This document shows, piece after piece, positions 16,907 through 26,889 of a stretch of DNA of 64,000 bases. The position numbers were made by a program, and so were the translations under genes. The notes beneath the pieces were generated by a model, which did no database searches, was not told where the DNA came from, and saw only the letters and a list, made by a program, of their open reading frames with translations. The DNA comes from Nostoc favosum CHAB5714. GTDB lineage: Bacteria > Cyanobacteriota > Cyanobacteriia > Cyanobacteriales > Nostocaceae. Position 1 is the stretch's first letter; each line of letters opens with the position of its first letter. Location of the stretch: NCBI RefSeq assembly GCF_020829495.1, contig NZ_JAIVFQ010000035.1, positions 1-64,000 of the forward strand. Reading direction: 5' to 3'.

Positions 16907-18478
16907 TTAACCTAGATGCGCTCCTGGTTGTCCGTTTTGGACTACAAAGGAAGCTAGGGTTTTGACAGAGGCATTCAAGTCAATGATGCTTGATACAACA
17001 CGGTAGTCACTTTGCCAGCGTTGTGGGGTAAGCTTGCAGCGCACGTATCCCCGGAAAGCACCGTCAAAAAACTTAGTATGGGGATTGTTGGGTAGGGAAG
17101 CTTGAACTGAAGCGATGAATTCGGTAGGAAAATCAGAGGTAATTGAGGTTCCTACGAACTCAGTGCCTACTGTCGGTGAGTTTGGGTTATTAAAATCAAG
17201 CTTCAGATCATGAACCCAACTAGAATGGATGTCTCCGGTAATTACCACTGGATTAGAAGGTTTACGCTGGTTTAGAAAACTCAAGAGTCGATTACGTGCA
17301 GCCACGTAGCCGTCCCACTGATCCACATTGAAGACACCTGCACCTGGACTGCTATTAAAATTGTACTGGCCAAGCATGGTCTGTTGAGCAATCACATTCC
17401 AGCGCGATCGCGACTGATCTAACCCTTTTCGTAGCCATTGCTCTTGTTCTGAGCCGGTCATGGTAGCATTTGTATTAACAGCTTCGGGACAGCGAGGCTT
17501 AAGTCCGTCATCACAAGGTTGGTTAGTGCGGTACTGCCTGGTGTCTAGAACATTGAACTCAGCTAAATTACCGAAAGTGAACCGTCGATAAAGCAGCATG
17601 TCTGGGCCGTTAGGCAATGAAAACCGACGCAGAGGCATGTGTTCGTAGTAAGCCTGGTACGCGTTAGTTCGCCGTTTCCTAAAAGCCTCTTGGGTTTGGT
17701 TATCTTCGGGGATTAAGTTGGCGTAGTTGTTGTCAACTTCATGATCATCCCAAGTGACAATCCAGGGAAAAGCAGCATGAGCCGCTTGGAGATTCGGGTC
17801 AGTTTTGTACAGGGCGTGGCGATCGCGGTAGTCTGCAAGAGTGATAATTTCTGGACTATTATGCTGACGGGGCCCACCGGATTGTGGCCCGTATTCGTAA
17901 ATGTAATCACCCAGATGAACCACAAGGTCGAGGTTTTCATCAGCCAAATGCCGATAAGCCGTATAATAGCCATTTTGCCAGTCTTGACAAGAGACAAAAG
18001 CAAAGTTCAGTTGTGATATAGAGCCATAAAATGCTGGTGCTGTGCGAGTCCGTCCAATAGGGCTTACTTCCCTACCCGCTTGAAATTGATACCAGTACCA
18101 ACGGTCAGGGTCTAGTCCACGGACATCAACGTGAACTGAGTGTGCTAACTCTGGTGTCGCCAGCACTGTTCCTCGCCGCACCACGTGTTTCATGTTTTCA
18201 TCAAGGGCAACTTGCCACCGCACAGGGACATTTACCAATGGCATTCCACCTCCAGAGAGTGGATTGGGAGCCAGTCGTGTCCAGATAACAACACCATCTG
18301 GCAAAGGATCACCAGAGGCAACACCAAGACTAAACGGATAATCAGAAAACCTTGAGTTAGCCAATACTGGATGCCATTGGCTACCTATTGTTAATCCTGT
18401 TAAGAATCCTGCACCCAGCAAAAAACTCCGCCGTCTGCACCGATTTGCTAGCAGGCGCGTACCATCCATAAGTTCCAT
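16907..18478 (-). CDS. PhoD-like alkaline phosphatase
   Basis: Secreted metallophosphatase/phosphodiesterase of the PhoD family. The Tat signal RCRRRSFLLGAGFLTGLTIG is near the start. The N-terminal Fn3-like PhoD domain (FSLGVASGDPLPDGVVIWTR) is followed by the metallophosphatase core with FAFVSCQDWQNGYYTAYRHL, LDLVVHLGDYIYEYGP, VTWDDHEVDNNYANLI, the NVIAQQTMLGQ region and VITGDIHSSWVHDL. Calcium/iron ligands (Asp, Cys, Tyr, Asp, His) appear present. The frame opens at 18541, but ATG 18478 gives a normal Tat signal. Together with the PhoX-like gene it suggests use of organic phosphate. Confidence 0.9.
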   Translation of the reverse strand: MELMDGTRLLANRCRRRSFLLGAGFLTGLTIGSQWHPVLANSRFSDYPFSLGVASGDPLPDGVVIWTRLAPNPLSGGGMPLVNVPVRWQVALDENMKHVVRRGTVLATPELAHSVHVDVRGLDPDRWYWYQFQAGREVSPIGRTRTAPAFYGSISQLNFAFVSCQDWQNGYYTAYRHLADENLDLVVHLGDYIYEYGPQSGGPRQHNSPEIITLADYRDRHALYKTDPNLQAAHAAFPWIVTWDDHEVDNNYANLIPEDNQTQEAFRKRRTNAYQAYYEHMPLRRFSLPNGPDMLLYRRFTFGNLAEFNVLDTRQYRTNQPCDDGLKPRCPEAVNTNATMTGSEQEQWLRKGLDQSRSRWNVIAQQTMLGQYNFNSSPGAGVFNVDQWDGYVAARNRLLSFLNQRKPSNPVVITGDIHSSWVHDLKLDFNNPNSPTVGTEFVGTSITSDFPTEFIASVQASLPNNPHTKFFDGAFRGYVRCKLTPQRWQSDYRVVSSIIDLNASVKTLASFVVQNGQPGAHLG

Positions 18479-18900
18479 ATTCACCCCTACCCAGATGTAA
18501 ATACAGTTGGCATTCAGGAGGGTCAGTTGTGAAAAGCACAAACAGTGGCTTAAATAATTCGTAATTCGTAATTCGTAATTCGTAATTCCAAAGAAAAGGT
18601 GGCTGCTTGATTGTTGCAGGGAATTCTAACCCGTCTAATAATTATGAATTATGAATTAGTAATTACTAATTATATTGACTTGACTTGTCTCCCAATAGCT
18701 GCTCAACCAAACACAAGAAACCTACCAACCTAAGATCAAGCAGAAATTAAGATTGTATTAAGTTTCAAATTGAATTGAGGCATGAGGCATTGGGACTGGG
18801 AGAATTTTGTGGGGGATTTAGACCCCAACCAAACAGAACTGCCGCTACAGAAACTTTTGTCAAACCCTTTACGAATTACGAATTACGAATTACGAATTAT
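18479..18900. other. Intergenic region with AATTCGT tandem repeats
   Basis: Contains AATTCGTAATTCGTAATTCG repeats at about 18553-18590 and the inverted ACGAATT series at about 18867-18898, which touches the stop of the proA-like gene. The two arrays are in opposite orientation and could pair. No gene seen. Confidence 0.7.
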
Positions 18901-20166
18901 TTAAAACCTACCATTTCCCTGAACAATGTGCTTGACAGTGGTCAAGGTTTCCAGGCTAATAAATCCCCGACGATGACCTTTTTGGTTAGACATGCCAAGA
19001 AACACTGAATCTCCCCGTGAGGGGTTGCGGGAAAAACGCGGGGAAGTGTTGATATAGGTAGAAGCACTGTTAACTCCTAAAGCAAACTGCCGACTTTCCT
19101 GATACGATTCAGTAACGATAGAGTCGGCATGACCACTGCTGTATTCATTAATCCAGGCGATCGCAGCTTCTAAGCTATCCACCAATTTAAAAGCTACTGT
19201 CTTAGTTAAATAAGGGTTTCCCCATTCGCCTTCCTTCACCAGCTGCAACTGAGGAAAGGCTTTTACTAGTTCTGCATCCCCTTTAATTTCAAAGCCTTTT
19301 TCCATCAAGCTGTTCCACAGAACGGCTATTGACGATGGCAAGGCTTGGCGGTGAATTAGCACCTTTTCAATGGCATTAACTTGGTCTGGTTCGCTCTGAT
19401 GGCTATTAAGAATCATTAAGCGCACCATTTCTAAACTGCTATTTAGCGACCAGTAGAGATAACAGTTACCCATCGCTGACTTTAAGACTGGGCAAGTTGA
19501 CTGTCGTACTACCTGCTGTATCAAACTAGAACGTCCGTAGGGAATCACTAGATTCACGTACTGGTCTTGGGTGACTAAATCCCGAACCGAAGCACCATGT
19601 TCTGCTGTGATCAGTTCTAGACAGCCCGGAGGTAGTCCAACTTGGGCGATCGCACTTTGCAATACCTCAGCGATGACCGCGTTAGAATGGCTAGCTTCAG
19701 TACTGCCTTTGAGAATTATACTATTGCCAGTTTTGATACAAAAACCTGCTGCGATCGCTCCTAAATCTGGAAACGCCTCATAAATAAATGCAATTACTCC
19801 CAAGGGCATTAACTGGGTATAACTCTGGGAATCTTCCAGTTGATAATCAGCAGTTCTAACGCGCCGTAGGGGATCTGATAATTCCCCCAACCGTTGCAAA
19901 ATGTCCACGGTCATCTCTAACCTTGTGGGAGTCAGCTTCAGCCAGTCCAATATCAACTCAGGCACTGCCATTTCCCGACTCGCTTCTAAATCCAAGGTAT
20001 TGGCTTCTAGAATGTCGTCAAATGAGCGCTCAAGGGCTTGTGCCATTGCCAGTACTGCACGACTCCGGTCTGCTCCCTTTGTGATCCCCAACTTTAGGGA
20101 AGCATGATAGGCTCGTTGGGCACTAGTAATCGGTTCGGGGTGATCATCCAAAACTTCAACAGTCAT
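18901..20166 (-). CDS. Glutamate-5-semialdehyde dehydrogenase (ProA) paralogue without catalytic Cys
   Basis: Clear ProA-family protein (421 residues): PLGVIAFIYEAFPDLGAIAA, NSIILKGSTEASHSN, LPPGCLELI, VKEGEWGNPYLTKTVAFKLV and SSGHADSIVTESY match along the length. At the active site, however, the usual V-C-N-A (the catalytic Cys before Asn-Ala) reads PDQVNAIEKVLIH, so the Cys position is Val263 (codon 19378-19380). The IPRGG loop is also altered to VIPYGRSS, and the usual GGEFGLGAEIGIS region reads SRNPSRGDSVFLGMS. Proline synthesis is therefore doubtful for this copy, and a second true ProA elsewhere is expected. It begins 4 bp after the stop of the membrane protein upstream, so they are probably cotranscribed. 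Confidence 0.8.
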   Translation of the reverse strand: MTVEVLDDHPEPITSAQRAYHASLKLGITKGADRSRAVLAMAQALERSFDDILEANTLDLEASREMAVPELILDWLKLTPTRLEMTVDILQRLGELSDPLRRVRTADYQLEDSQSYTQLMPLGVIAFIYEAFPDLGAIAAGFCIKTGNSIILKGSTEASHSNAVIAEVLQSAIAQVGLPPGCLELITAEHGASVRDLVTQDQYVNLVIPYGRSSLIQQVVRQSTCPVLKSAMGNCYLYWSLNSSLEMVRLMILNSHQSEPDQVNAIEKVLIHRQALPSSIAVLWNSLMEKGFEIKGDAELVKAFPQLQLVKEGEWGNPYLTKTVAFKLVDSLEAAIAWINEYSSGHADSIVTESYQESRQFALGVNSASTYINTSPRFSRNPSRGDSVFLGMSNQKGHRRGFISLETLTTVKHIVQGNGRF

Positions 20167-20170
20167 TGAG

Positions 20171-20578
20171 TTAACGTCTGTAGGTAAGCCAGACCATTAG
20201 CGCTGGCAGAATAGCCAATAGCACCGCCACCATTGCCCAAGCAACAATGCTGGAACCATTTGCCAATCGCAGTGCTAATGGCAGCCATATAATCACTAGC
20301 ACGAAAATAATGCCAAGTGCTATAGGCAGATAGCTTTCTCCCAAGCGCGGATGGACAACATGCCAACTATTTCCCATCCAACGCCAAGCCCGCTTATAGG
20401 GATAGGTGGTAGAAAGCTGTTCTAGGACATGACCATTATCTTCTACTACAAAGATTTGCTGACAGCGATCGCAACCAAATGCTTCTGTCAGCGTAATCGG
20501 AATTAACTGACCCCGGCGACGACAGGGACAGGGATATTCGGTATTGAAGTCTATTTTTTCGGGTTTTTGAGATTGCAC
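20171..20578 (-). CDS. Membrane protein with N-terminal zinc-ribbon-like Cys motifs, unknown function
   Basis: 135 residues. The soluble N-terminus has a CPC ... FGCDRCQQIFVVED arrangement that could bind zinc. Two hydrophobic helices follow (ALGIIFVLVIIWLPLALRL and SSIVAWAMVAVLLAILPALM) with a basic end (YRR). Only 4 bp separate its stop from the start of the ProA-like gene, so the two are probably translated from one mRNA. No family name recognised. Confidence 0.72.
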   Translation of the reverse strand: MQSQKPEKIDFNTEYPCPCRRRGQLIPITLTEAFGCDRCQQIFVVEDNGHVLEQLSTTYPYKRAWRWMGNSWHVVHPRLGESYLPIALGIIFVLVIIWLPLALRLANGSSIVAWAMVAVLLAILPALMVWLTYRR

Positions 20579-21022
20579 AAGCGTTCTAATAACTTGAGCG
20601 TGTTTTACACGAACTGTGAGAATATGATCCCTTAGTAAATGCCTTAGAGGCTTCTCCCTTTATGAAGATAAACAGGCGATGTTTAACGGATCGCGGAATG
20701 CTAAAAGACGCTTTGCACCTGACAACACTATTATTTAACTAGCCACTTTTAGTCCAGTGTAATACACCCTACATAAAACGAATTGATTACACCTATAAAG
20801 ATTGTAGCCAAGCTAATGTATATCTACACCAGTCTAAAGCTGGGTTTTATATTTCTTAGCAAGTGGGCGATATTCAAATTGAGACAGTAGACGATTTGTT
20901 TGCTCAATCTGTCCACATTGGGAGCGATTCACAAGAGTGTAGTGCGAATCGCCGAAGACTTCAATGCACCCTAAAAATACTAAACCTCTTGGAATTTTCA
21001 ACTCCAAGAGGTTTTAGTTGGA
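20579..21022. other. Intergenic region upstream of the membrane protein, downstream of tRNA-Gly
   Basis: About 440 bp with no gene that I can support. A terminator for the tRNA lies at its right edge. The left part should carry the promoter of the zinc-ribbon/ProA-like pair. Confidence 0.6.
20982..21014 (-). terminator. Rho-independent terminator after tRNA-Gly
   Basis: Perfect 12-bp arms AAACCTCTTGGA and TCCAAGAGGTTT around a 9-nt loop. Read on the minus strand the stem is followed by AGTATTTTTAGG, giving a T tract in the right direction for the tRNA gene. Confidence 0.8.
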
Positions 21023-21094
21023 AGCGGGTAACGCGATTCGAACGCGCGACATTCACCTTGGCAAGGTGACGCTCTACCACTGAGCTATACCCGC
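21023..21094 (-). tRNA. tRNA-Gly (anticodon GCC)
   Basis: On the minus strand GCGGGTATAGCTCAGTGGTA forms the 5' acceptor strand and D arm; the anticodon stem-loop is CACCTTGCCAAGGTG with GCC in the loop; the T arm contains GTTCGAATC; and TACCCGC closes the 7-bp acceptor stem. The 3' CCA is not encoded, as is common in cyanobacteria. A strong terminator follows. Confidence 0.96.
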
Positions 21095-21207
21095 AATCGA
21101 TAACCATATATTAATATCTCAGATTTATCCCTAATTGTCAACCCCTTAATTTAGTTATTAGTCATTAGTCATTAGTGAATAACAAAGGATAAATGACTAA
21201 TGACGGT

Positions 21208-21786
21208 CTAGCCGAGTTCTTCTGACTCCGCAGTTAAATTACCGATGCTGGCACTTTGAAAAGAGGCTGGCAAAGACTGGCTATTACGAGAATATGGCTC
21301 TGCCAGGTTAGAACGTAGTTGCCGCATGAGGCTTGCCATTTCTAGGGCATTCAGGGCATAATCCCAGCCGTGATTACCTTTGATGCCTGCCCGTTCTAAG
21401 GCTTGCTGCATAGTGTCTACTGTCAAAATGCCAAAAATTACTGGCACTCCAGTTTGAAAGCTAGCGGCGGCAATACCTTTAGAAACTTCGGCGGATACAT
21501 AATCAAAATGGGGTGTTTGCCCTCGAATAACTGCACCTAGACAAATTACTGCATCATAACGATGGGAAAGTGCTAGTTGGCGAGCTACTAAAGGTACCTC
21601 AAAACTTCCTGGAACCCAAACATAGTCCACCTGATTACCTTGCGGGTTAGGATCTACACCGTGGCGTTTCAAGCAATCTTGACATCCCTCTAGCAGCTTT
21701 CCGGTAACTAGGTCATTGAATCGACCAATCACCACTGCAAACCGCAAAGGCTCCGTTTGGGTAAAAGTTCCCTCGAAAACTGCCAT
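21208..21786 (-). CDS. ribH: 6,7-dimethyl-8-ribityllumazine synthase
   Basis: Penultimate step of riboflavin synthesis: condenses the ribityl-amino-uracil with dihydroxybutanone phosphate; assembles into a capsid-like oligomer. Motifs seen: [57 protein letters not shown] with catalytic His, and [17 protein letters not shown]. The enzyme core ends around residue 160; the remaining ~30 Ser-rich residues are a tail. psbZ is upstream on the same strand with a 189-bp spacer, an arrangement seen in other cyanobacteria. Confidence 0.95.
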   Translation of the reverse strand: MAVFEGTFTQTEPLRFAVVIGRFNDLVTGKLLEGCQDCLKRHGVDPNPQGNQVDYVWVPGSFEVPLVARQLALSHRYDAVICLGAVIRGQTPHFDYVSAEVSKGIAAASFQTGVPVIFGILTVDTMQQALERAGIKGNHGWDYALNALEMASLMRQLRSNLAEPYSRNSQSLPASFQSASIGNLTAESEELG

Positions 21787-21975
21787 GACTGCCTCTTAAT
21801 CAACTATAGTTCTGGCCAATATACATTTCTTATTTAAATGTAGAGGAGCAGGAAAGCACGGTCAGAAAAAAGGAAATCGGAAAAAATCTTTCCTTTTCTC
21901 CTTTGGTCTTTGACCTTGGCTTTTCTGCCCCTCTAGTTCTTATATTATGTGCCTGCGCCAGAGTGAAGCCGTCGC

Positions 21976-22164
21976 CTACACGACAAAAAAGTTTAACAAA
22001 CCAACTAAAAATACCAAACCAATCCAGGCGGCGGAACCAACCCAGAGCAGTTTTTTAGATTCAACCCAATTTTGGGGAGTGGCGTAAGCAACGGGAACGC
22101 CAACAACCAGGACAAAAGACAATAGAACTAGGCTTATCAAAGCGAATTGGAATATTATGGTCAT
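21976..22164 (-). CDS. psbZ: Photosystem II reaction centre protein Z
   Basis: Two-helix thylakoid protein (Ycf9) that stabilises photosystem II with its antenna. The 62-residue product starts [20 protein letters not shown], has the loop [20 protein letters not shown] and ends [14 protein letters not shown]. The ATG at 22164 (rather than 22179) is preceded by GGAGA at good spacing and gives the normal N-terminus. Confidence 0.97.
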   Translation of the reverse strand: MTIIFQFALISLVLLSFVLVVGVPVAYATPQNWVESKKLLWVGSAAWIGLVFLVGLLNFFVV

Positions 22165-22734
22165 TTTTGCTTCTCCCAATACAGCGAAATAGTGATATGT
22201 CTTACACTAACAGTAAGGTGTACAGTGTAGGCAACGAGCGTGACTCCTGCTATTGCATAGGACATTTCCAGAAGCTCTGGTTTTATGTACCTGTGATCCC
22301 CCACGGTCAACAATTTGATTTTTTCTTCCTTTCGTACCCCACAAATTTTACGACACAGGATGATTTGCTTATGACTTTTGCACTGATATGTCAACCAATG
22401 GTAAATTTGCATTCTTTGAAAGGATGCCTACTCGTTTCCCGTTGTCTAACGTTTCACGTAGGTTTCCCAGAGGGCAGTAACCGGGGTGTATCAACGACCG
22501 TGGTGGCGAGTAACCACTTAAATCATACAACGCCCTGATCATCTATTTTAGAATATTTGACAATTAGGGCACTGACTCTGAGAGTTAAAGGGTGAGGCTT
22601 CTGCCCATTTTAGCTAAAGGGTAACACTGACACTTTCTTCTCGTTTTTAAGTTACCGGAAATTTCAACATTTTAGTCGTTTGTCCTTTGTCTAAGTACCG
22701 ATGACTAATGACCAATGACTAATGACTATTAACT
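22165..22734. other. Intergenic region between psbZ and the DHH fusion gene
   Basis: 570 bp between divergent genes. Reading frames here do not resemble known proteins. A GACTAATGACCAATGACTAA heptamer repeat fills about 22700-22733 up to the next start codon. Confidence 0.6.
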
Positions 22735-25473
22735 ATGGATTTAATTCTTTGCCACACAACAGCAGATTTTGACGCACTAGGAGCAGCAGTAGGGTTAACG
22801 CGCCTACTACCGGGAAGTAAGATTGTGCTGACTGGCGGTTCTCACCCTCCTGTAAGGGATTTTTTAGCATTGCATCGGGACGAATATCCGTTAATTGAAC
22901 GCCGTTCTGTGAATCCAGAAAAAATTCGTTCTCTGACTGTGGTGGATACGCAACAGCGCGATCGCTTGGGGAAAGCTGCTGAGTGGTTAGATTTACCCCA
23001 TATTAGAGAAATTATAATTTATGACCATCACTTAGGACAAGAATCAGATATTCCGGCTACCGAATCAGATATTTCTTCAGTAGGAGCAACCACAACTTTA
23101 ATCGTTGAGCAATTGCAACAACAGGAAATTTCCCTAACTCCTGCTGAAGCAACTGTGATGGCTTTGGGTATCCACGTTGACACTGGCTCTTTGACTTATG
23201 ACCAGTCCACACCACGGGATGCCCTAGCTTTGGCTTGGTTGATGCAACAAAGTGCAAGTTTATCGGTAATTTCCACCTACCGAGACCCTGGTTTGTCTGT
23301 GCAATTGCAGCAGTTATTAACTGAATCGCTGGAAAATTTAGAATATCTTTGTCTACATGGATATACGGTTGCTTGGGTAACTCTAAAAACTAAAAATTTT
23401 GTGCCTGGGTTATCGAGTTTGGCATCGGAACTCGTGGAATTAACCGAAATTGACGCCCTACTGTTGGCTAATGAGTATCCTTTAGGTGAAGAGGATTCAC
23501 GGTTAACTGTAATTGGGCGATCGCAAATTCCCAAAACGAATCTTAACCTATTATTCCAACTTCTAGGTGGCGGCGGTCATTCACAAGCCGCATCGCTAAA
23601 CCTAAGAGGAGTTGATTCAGAAGCAATATTAAAACAACTCCTGGACGGGGTAAAAGCACAAATTCCCCATCCCCTCACGGCTAGAGACTTGATGTCCTCT
23701 CCTGTTCGCACGATTCTGCCTGAAACCACAATTGCCGAAGCCCAGCGCATTTTATTACGCTATGGACACTCTGGTTTATCTGTAGTTGATACCCAAGGGC
23801 AACTAGTAGGTATTATTTCGCGCCGGGATCTTGATGTTGCTCTGCACCACGGATTTAGTCATGCGCCAGTTAAAGGCTACATGACCACAAATCTTAAAAC
23901 GATTACACCAGATACGACACTGCCACAAATTGAAGCGCTGATGGTGACTTATGATATCGGACGCTTACCAGTATTGGAGAATGAGCAGTTAGTTGGTCTG
24001 GTCACTCGTACTGATGTCTTGCGGGAATTACATCAAGAAAGGGATGAAGACGAAGAGGGACAAAAATTCAAAATTCAAAATGACGTTCGCGGACTCGCTA
24101 ACACTGCGCTAACAAAATTCAAAATTCCTCTCAGCACTGAGTTGCAAAATCGCCTTGCTCCGCAACTGTGGCAATTACTCACCACAGCATCACAAGAGGC
24201 AGAAAAACGGGGTTGGCATCTTTATCTTGTCGGGGGTGCAGTGCGGGATTTACTGTTAGCTGATGCAGCATCGGGGACTTTGATGATTAAAGATATTGAT
24301 CTTGTGGTTGATGGCTTTCACAAATCAGCAGATGTTGGTGCTGGTGTAGAACTAGCAAAAGCACTCCAACAACTTTACCCTGCGGCTCGTTTAGAAATCC
24401 ACGGGGCTTTTCAAACTGCGGCTTTGTTGTGGCACAAAGACCCAGAATTAGATTCTCTATGGGTAGATATTGCCACCGCTAGAACAGAATTTTATCCTTA
24501 TCCAGCAGCAAATCCAGAAGTTGAAGCGAGTTCCATTCGTCAAGACTTGTATCGTCGAGATTTTACCATCAATGCGATCGCCTTGCGCCTCACTACTCCT
24601 CGTGCTGGTGAATTACTCGATTTCTTTGGCGGATTAATCGATTTACAAGCCAAGCAAATTCGGGTTTTGCACCCCAACAGCTTTATCGAAGACCCCACCC
24701 GGATTTATCGTGGCGTGCGCTTTGCCGTGCGCTTCGGATTTCAAATTGAACCGCAAACTGAAGAGTTTATCCGCTATGCCATCAACAGTGGCGTTTACGA
24801 TCGCACTGCTCAAGAGAATAGCAAAACTCCAGCCCTGCAAACTAGACTAAAAACAGAATTAAAGCACATCCTAGAAGCCCCTTATTGGAAATCGGCTTTG
24901 CAGTTACTCGATAATTTAGGAGCATTGCAATGTATCCATCCTACCCTGAAGCTAGATGCAGAACTCCTGCGACAATTACGTTTGCTAGAACGCTGCTTGC
25001 GGCGATTTGATACTGAACAAACTCTCATTCATTGGGAAATGCGCTTAGAAGCGTTAATCGCCCAACTTGCACCACAATATCGAGCGAAAGTAGCAAAGAA
25101 TCTGCAACTGCAAGAGGATAGCATTAAACGCTTGCAAAACTTGGCTTCTGCCCAAACTGAGGTGATGGAATCTTTGCCTAAGTGTCAAAGTCCCAGTCAA
25201 GTAGTGCAGTTGTTGCGACAGTACGATTTACCAATGCTGATTTTAATTGCTTTGCAAAGTCCGCGATCGCTTAGACATCAGATTTGGGAATATTTAACTG
25301 TTTTGGTTAATGTGCAGCCACTATTGAATGGCAATGATTTAAAGAAACTGGGTTACAAACCAGGGCCGCAGTATCGGCAAATATTAGATGATGTAGTTGC
25401 TGCTACCTTAGATGGAGTGATTAAAGATCACAGAGAAGCTGAAGAGTTTTTAGCCAAGCATTATTCTCATTAA
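22735..25473 (+). CDS. DHH-CBS-tRNA nucleotidyltransferase fusion protein
   Basis: A 912-residue multidomain protein. Residues 1-~310: DHH/DHHA1 phosphoesterase ([47 protein letters not shown]). About 315-440: two CBS domains ([20 protein letters not shown] and [20 protein letters not shown]), which in general bind adenosine nucleotides. About 470-700: class II nucleotidyltransferase head ([38 protein letters not shown]), then the RNA-binding region ([20 protein letters not shown]). This architecture is known in cyanobacteria as a tRNA CC- or A-adding enzyme; which activity applies here cannot be read off. A repeat-derived linker interrupts residues ~443-464. Confidence 0.9.
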   Translation: MDLILCHTTADFDALGAAVGLTRLLPGSKIVLTGGSHPPVRDFLALHRDEYPLIERRSVNPEKIRSLTVVDTQQRDRLGKAAEWLDLPHIREIIIYDHHLGQESDIPATESDISSVGATTTLIVEQLQQQEISLTPAEATVMALGIHVDTGSLTYDQSTPRDALALAWLMQQSASLSVISTYRDPGLSVQLQQLLTESLENLEYLCLHGYTVAWVTLKTKNFVPGLSSLASELVELTEIDALLLANEYPLGEEDSRLTVIGRSQIPKTNLNLLFQLLGGGGHSQAASLNLRGVDSEAILKQLLDGVKAQIPHPLTARDLMSSPVRTILPETTIAEAQRILLRYGHSGLSVVDTQGQLVGIISRRDLDVALHHGFSHAPVKGYMTTNLKTITPDTTLPQIEALMVTYDIGRLPVLENEQLVGLVTRTDVLRELHQERDEDEEGQKFKIQNDVRGLANTALTKFKIPLSTELQNRLAPQLWQLLTTASQEAEKRGWHLYLVGGAVRDLLLADAASGTLMIKDIDLVVDGFHKSADVGAGVELAKALQQLYPAARLEIHGAFQTAALLWHKDPELDSLWVDIATARTEFYPYPAANPEVEASSIRQDLYRRDFTINAIALRLTTPRAGELLDFFGGLIDLQAKQIRVLHPNSFIEDPTRIYRGVRFAVRFGFQIEPQTEEFIRYAINSGVYDRTAQENSKTPALQTRLKTELKHILEAPYWKSALQLLDNLGALQCIHPTLKLDAELLRQLRLLERCLRRFDTEQTLIHWEMRLEALIAQLAPQYRAKVAKNLQLQEDSIKRLQNLASAQTEVMESLPKCQSPSQVVQLLRQYDLPMLILIALQSPRSLRHQIWEYLTVLVNVQPLLNGNDLKKLGYKPGPQYRQILDDVVAATLDGVIKDHREAEEFLAKHYSH
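24061..24128. repeat. In-frame dispersed repeat inside the DHH fusion gene
   Basis: CAAAAATTCAAAATTCAAAA and a later ACAAAATTCAAAATTC bracket GACGTTCGCGGACTCGCTAA. The unit resembles intergenic repeats elsewhere, yet keeps the frame and encodes [20 protein letters not shown] between the CBS pair and the nucleotidyltransferase domain. Confidence 0.65.
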
Positions 25474-25498
25474 TTTATATTTCACACATCTGGTTTTT

Positions 25499-26083
25499 AT
25501 GCAAACACAAACACCGAAAAAATCCTACAGTCCAGAGGAATATTTACAACTAGAGGAGACATCAGAATCCAAAAATGAATATAGAGATGGAGAAATAATT
25601 CCTATGGCTGGTGGTACGACTAATCACAATGAAATTGCAGGTAATTTTTACGCCAATTTTAAATTTACGATGCGCGGTAAAAATTACAAAATCTACATGG
25701 GTGATGTCAAATTGTGGATACAGCGTTATCGTATCTACACTTATCCTGATGTCATGGTTATTCAGGGAGAACCAATATATGAGGGAACTGGCACTACTAC
25801 AGTCACCAATGCCATAATGATTGTGGAAGTATTATCTAAATTGACAGAGAATCACAATCGAACTAATAAATTTAGATTTTATCGTTCTATTGCGACACTC
25901 AAAGAATATATTATGATTAATCAATATGAATATCTTGTTGAGCAGTTTAATAAAAATGCTGAAGGGCAATGGGTATTAACTGAATACGAATCAGTAGATG
26001 CTGTATTATCACTAAAATCAATAGGGTTTCAAATTTCCTTCAGCGATATTTATCAAGGAGTTAATTTTGAAATAGAAGAATAA
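25499..26083 (+). CDS. Uma2 family (DUF820) PD-(D/E)XK nuclease-like protein
   Basis: Restriction-endonuclease-like fold, a family greatly expanded in filamentous cyanobacteria and of unknown role. Seen: YSPEEYLQLEETSESKNEYR with the early Glu, DGEIIPMAGGTTNHNEIAGN, the catalytic-type YTYPDVMVIQGEP and IMIVEVLSKLTENHNRTNKF (Asp ... E-x-L), then YRSIATLKEYIMINQ. Length 194 normal. It starts 25 bp after the DHH fusion gene on the same strand. A close paralogue is at 50959. Confidence 0.88.
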   Translation: MQTQTPKKSYSPEEYLQLEETSESKNEYRDGEIIPMAGGTTNHNEIAGNFYANFKFTMRGKNYKIYMGDVKLWIQRYRIYTYPDVMVIQGEPIYEGTGTTTVTNAIMIVEVLSKLTENHNRTNKFRFYRSIATLKEYIMINQYEYLVEQFNKNAEGQWVLTEYESVDAVLSLKSIGFQISFSDIYQGVNFEIEE

Positions 26084-26104
26084 TCATAATGCGATCGCGG
26101 CACT

Positions 26105-26827
26105 CTAAATTCTATCTGGGTCGATATTTAACTCCCGCAGTTTTGCTGCCAAACGTTCTGCCTTTTGTTCTGCTTGTTCTGCCTTTTGTTCTGCTTGTCC
26201 TGCCTTTTGTTCTGCCTGTTCTGCCGTTTCTTCAGGTGTTGGTACTAGTTGACCATCTCGTGTAAAAAACCGCAATAATCCCTGATAAGCTCCCAAATAT
26301 AACCCTAGTTGTTGACTCCACAAATATCCTTGCTCACTTGCTTGTAGAGGTTGATATTCTCCATCTACTAAATGAAATCCCGCAAATTCTTGTGTGTAAG
26401 GGTCGAACCAAAAATAATCCAACGTGCGGAAAGTATCTTGATAAATTTCTTTTTTTAAACCTTTATCAATATTAGCTGTTGAGTCAGACAAAATTTCTAG
26501 AATTACATTTGGATATTTGCCATCTTCTTCCCAGACTACCCAACTTTTACGGGTTTTACGTTCAGTTCCCAGCACTACAAAAAAGTCTGGCCCTCGGAAG
26601 TATTCTGATTTGCGTTGGCGTGGACTGTAGTAGATAGTCAAGTTTCCAGCCGCATAGAAATCATTTCTATCTTTCCACAGCCATTCCAGACAAGTTAAAA
26701 GTAGGATTATTTGTCGTAGATGCAGTTCTGTTTCCAAAGGAGGTTCATCACTATATAGATCACCAGGGGGAAATATAACATCTTGGCAGATGCCTTGTTG
26801 AGATTCTAATTCTTGAGCTATGGTCAT
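26105..26827 (-). CDS. Uma2 family protein with C-terminal heptad repeats (copy 1)
   Basis: PD-(D/E)XK-like domain of the Uma2 family: FRGPDFFVVLGTERKTRKSW, then NVILEILSDSTANIDKGLKK and YFWFDPYTQEFAGFHLVDGE. The C-terminus is a coiled coil built of EQKAEQA-type heptads (AEQAEQKAGQAEQKAEQAEQ) ending KLRELNIDPDRI. It is a tandem duplicate of 26890-27570, which has fewer heptads, so the 21-bp heptad unit has changed copy number. The upstream ~55 bp are duplicated too. Function unknown. Confidence 0.87.
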   Translation of the reverse strand: MTIAQELESQQGICQDVIFPPGDLYSDEPPLETELHLRQIILLLTCLEWLWKDRNDFYAAGNLTIYYSPRQRKSEYFRGPDFFVVLGTERKTRKSWVVWEEDGKYPNVILEILSDSTANIDKGLKKEIYQDTFRTLDYFWFDPYTQEFAGFHLVDGEYQPLQASEQGYLWSQQLGLYLGAYQGLLRFFTRDGQLVPTPEETAEQAEQKAGQAEQKAEQAEQKAERLAAKLRELNIDPDRI

Positions 26828-26889
26828 AGAAGGGATACGGCATCAAGTAGTTATGGATTTATTTTAGCAGTGTTGTAGTTAGCAATAAT

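Noticed and set aside
22167-22538. 123-codon plus-strand frame upstream of the DHH fusion
   Set aside because: It starts within the psbZ start region, has atypical composition and no motif.
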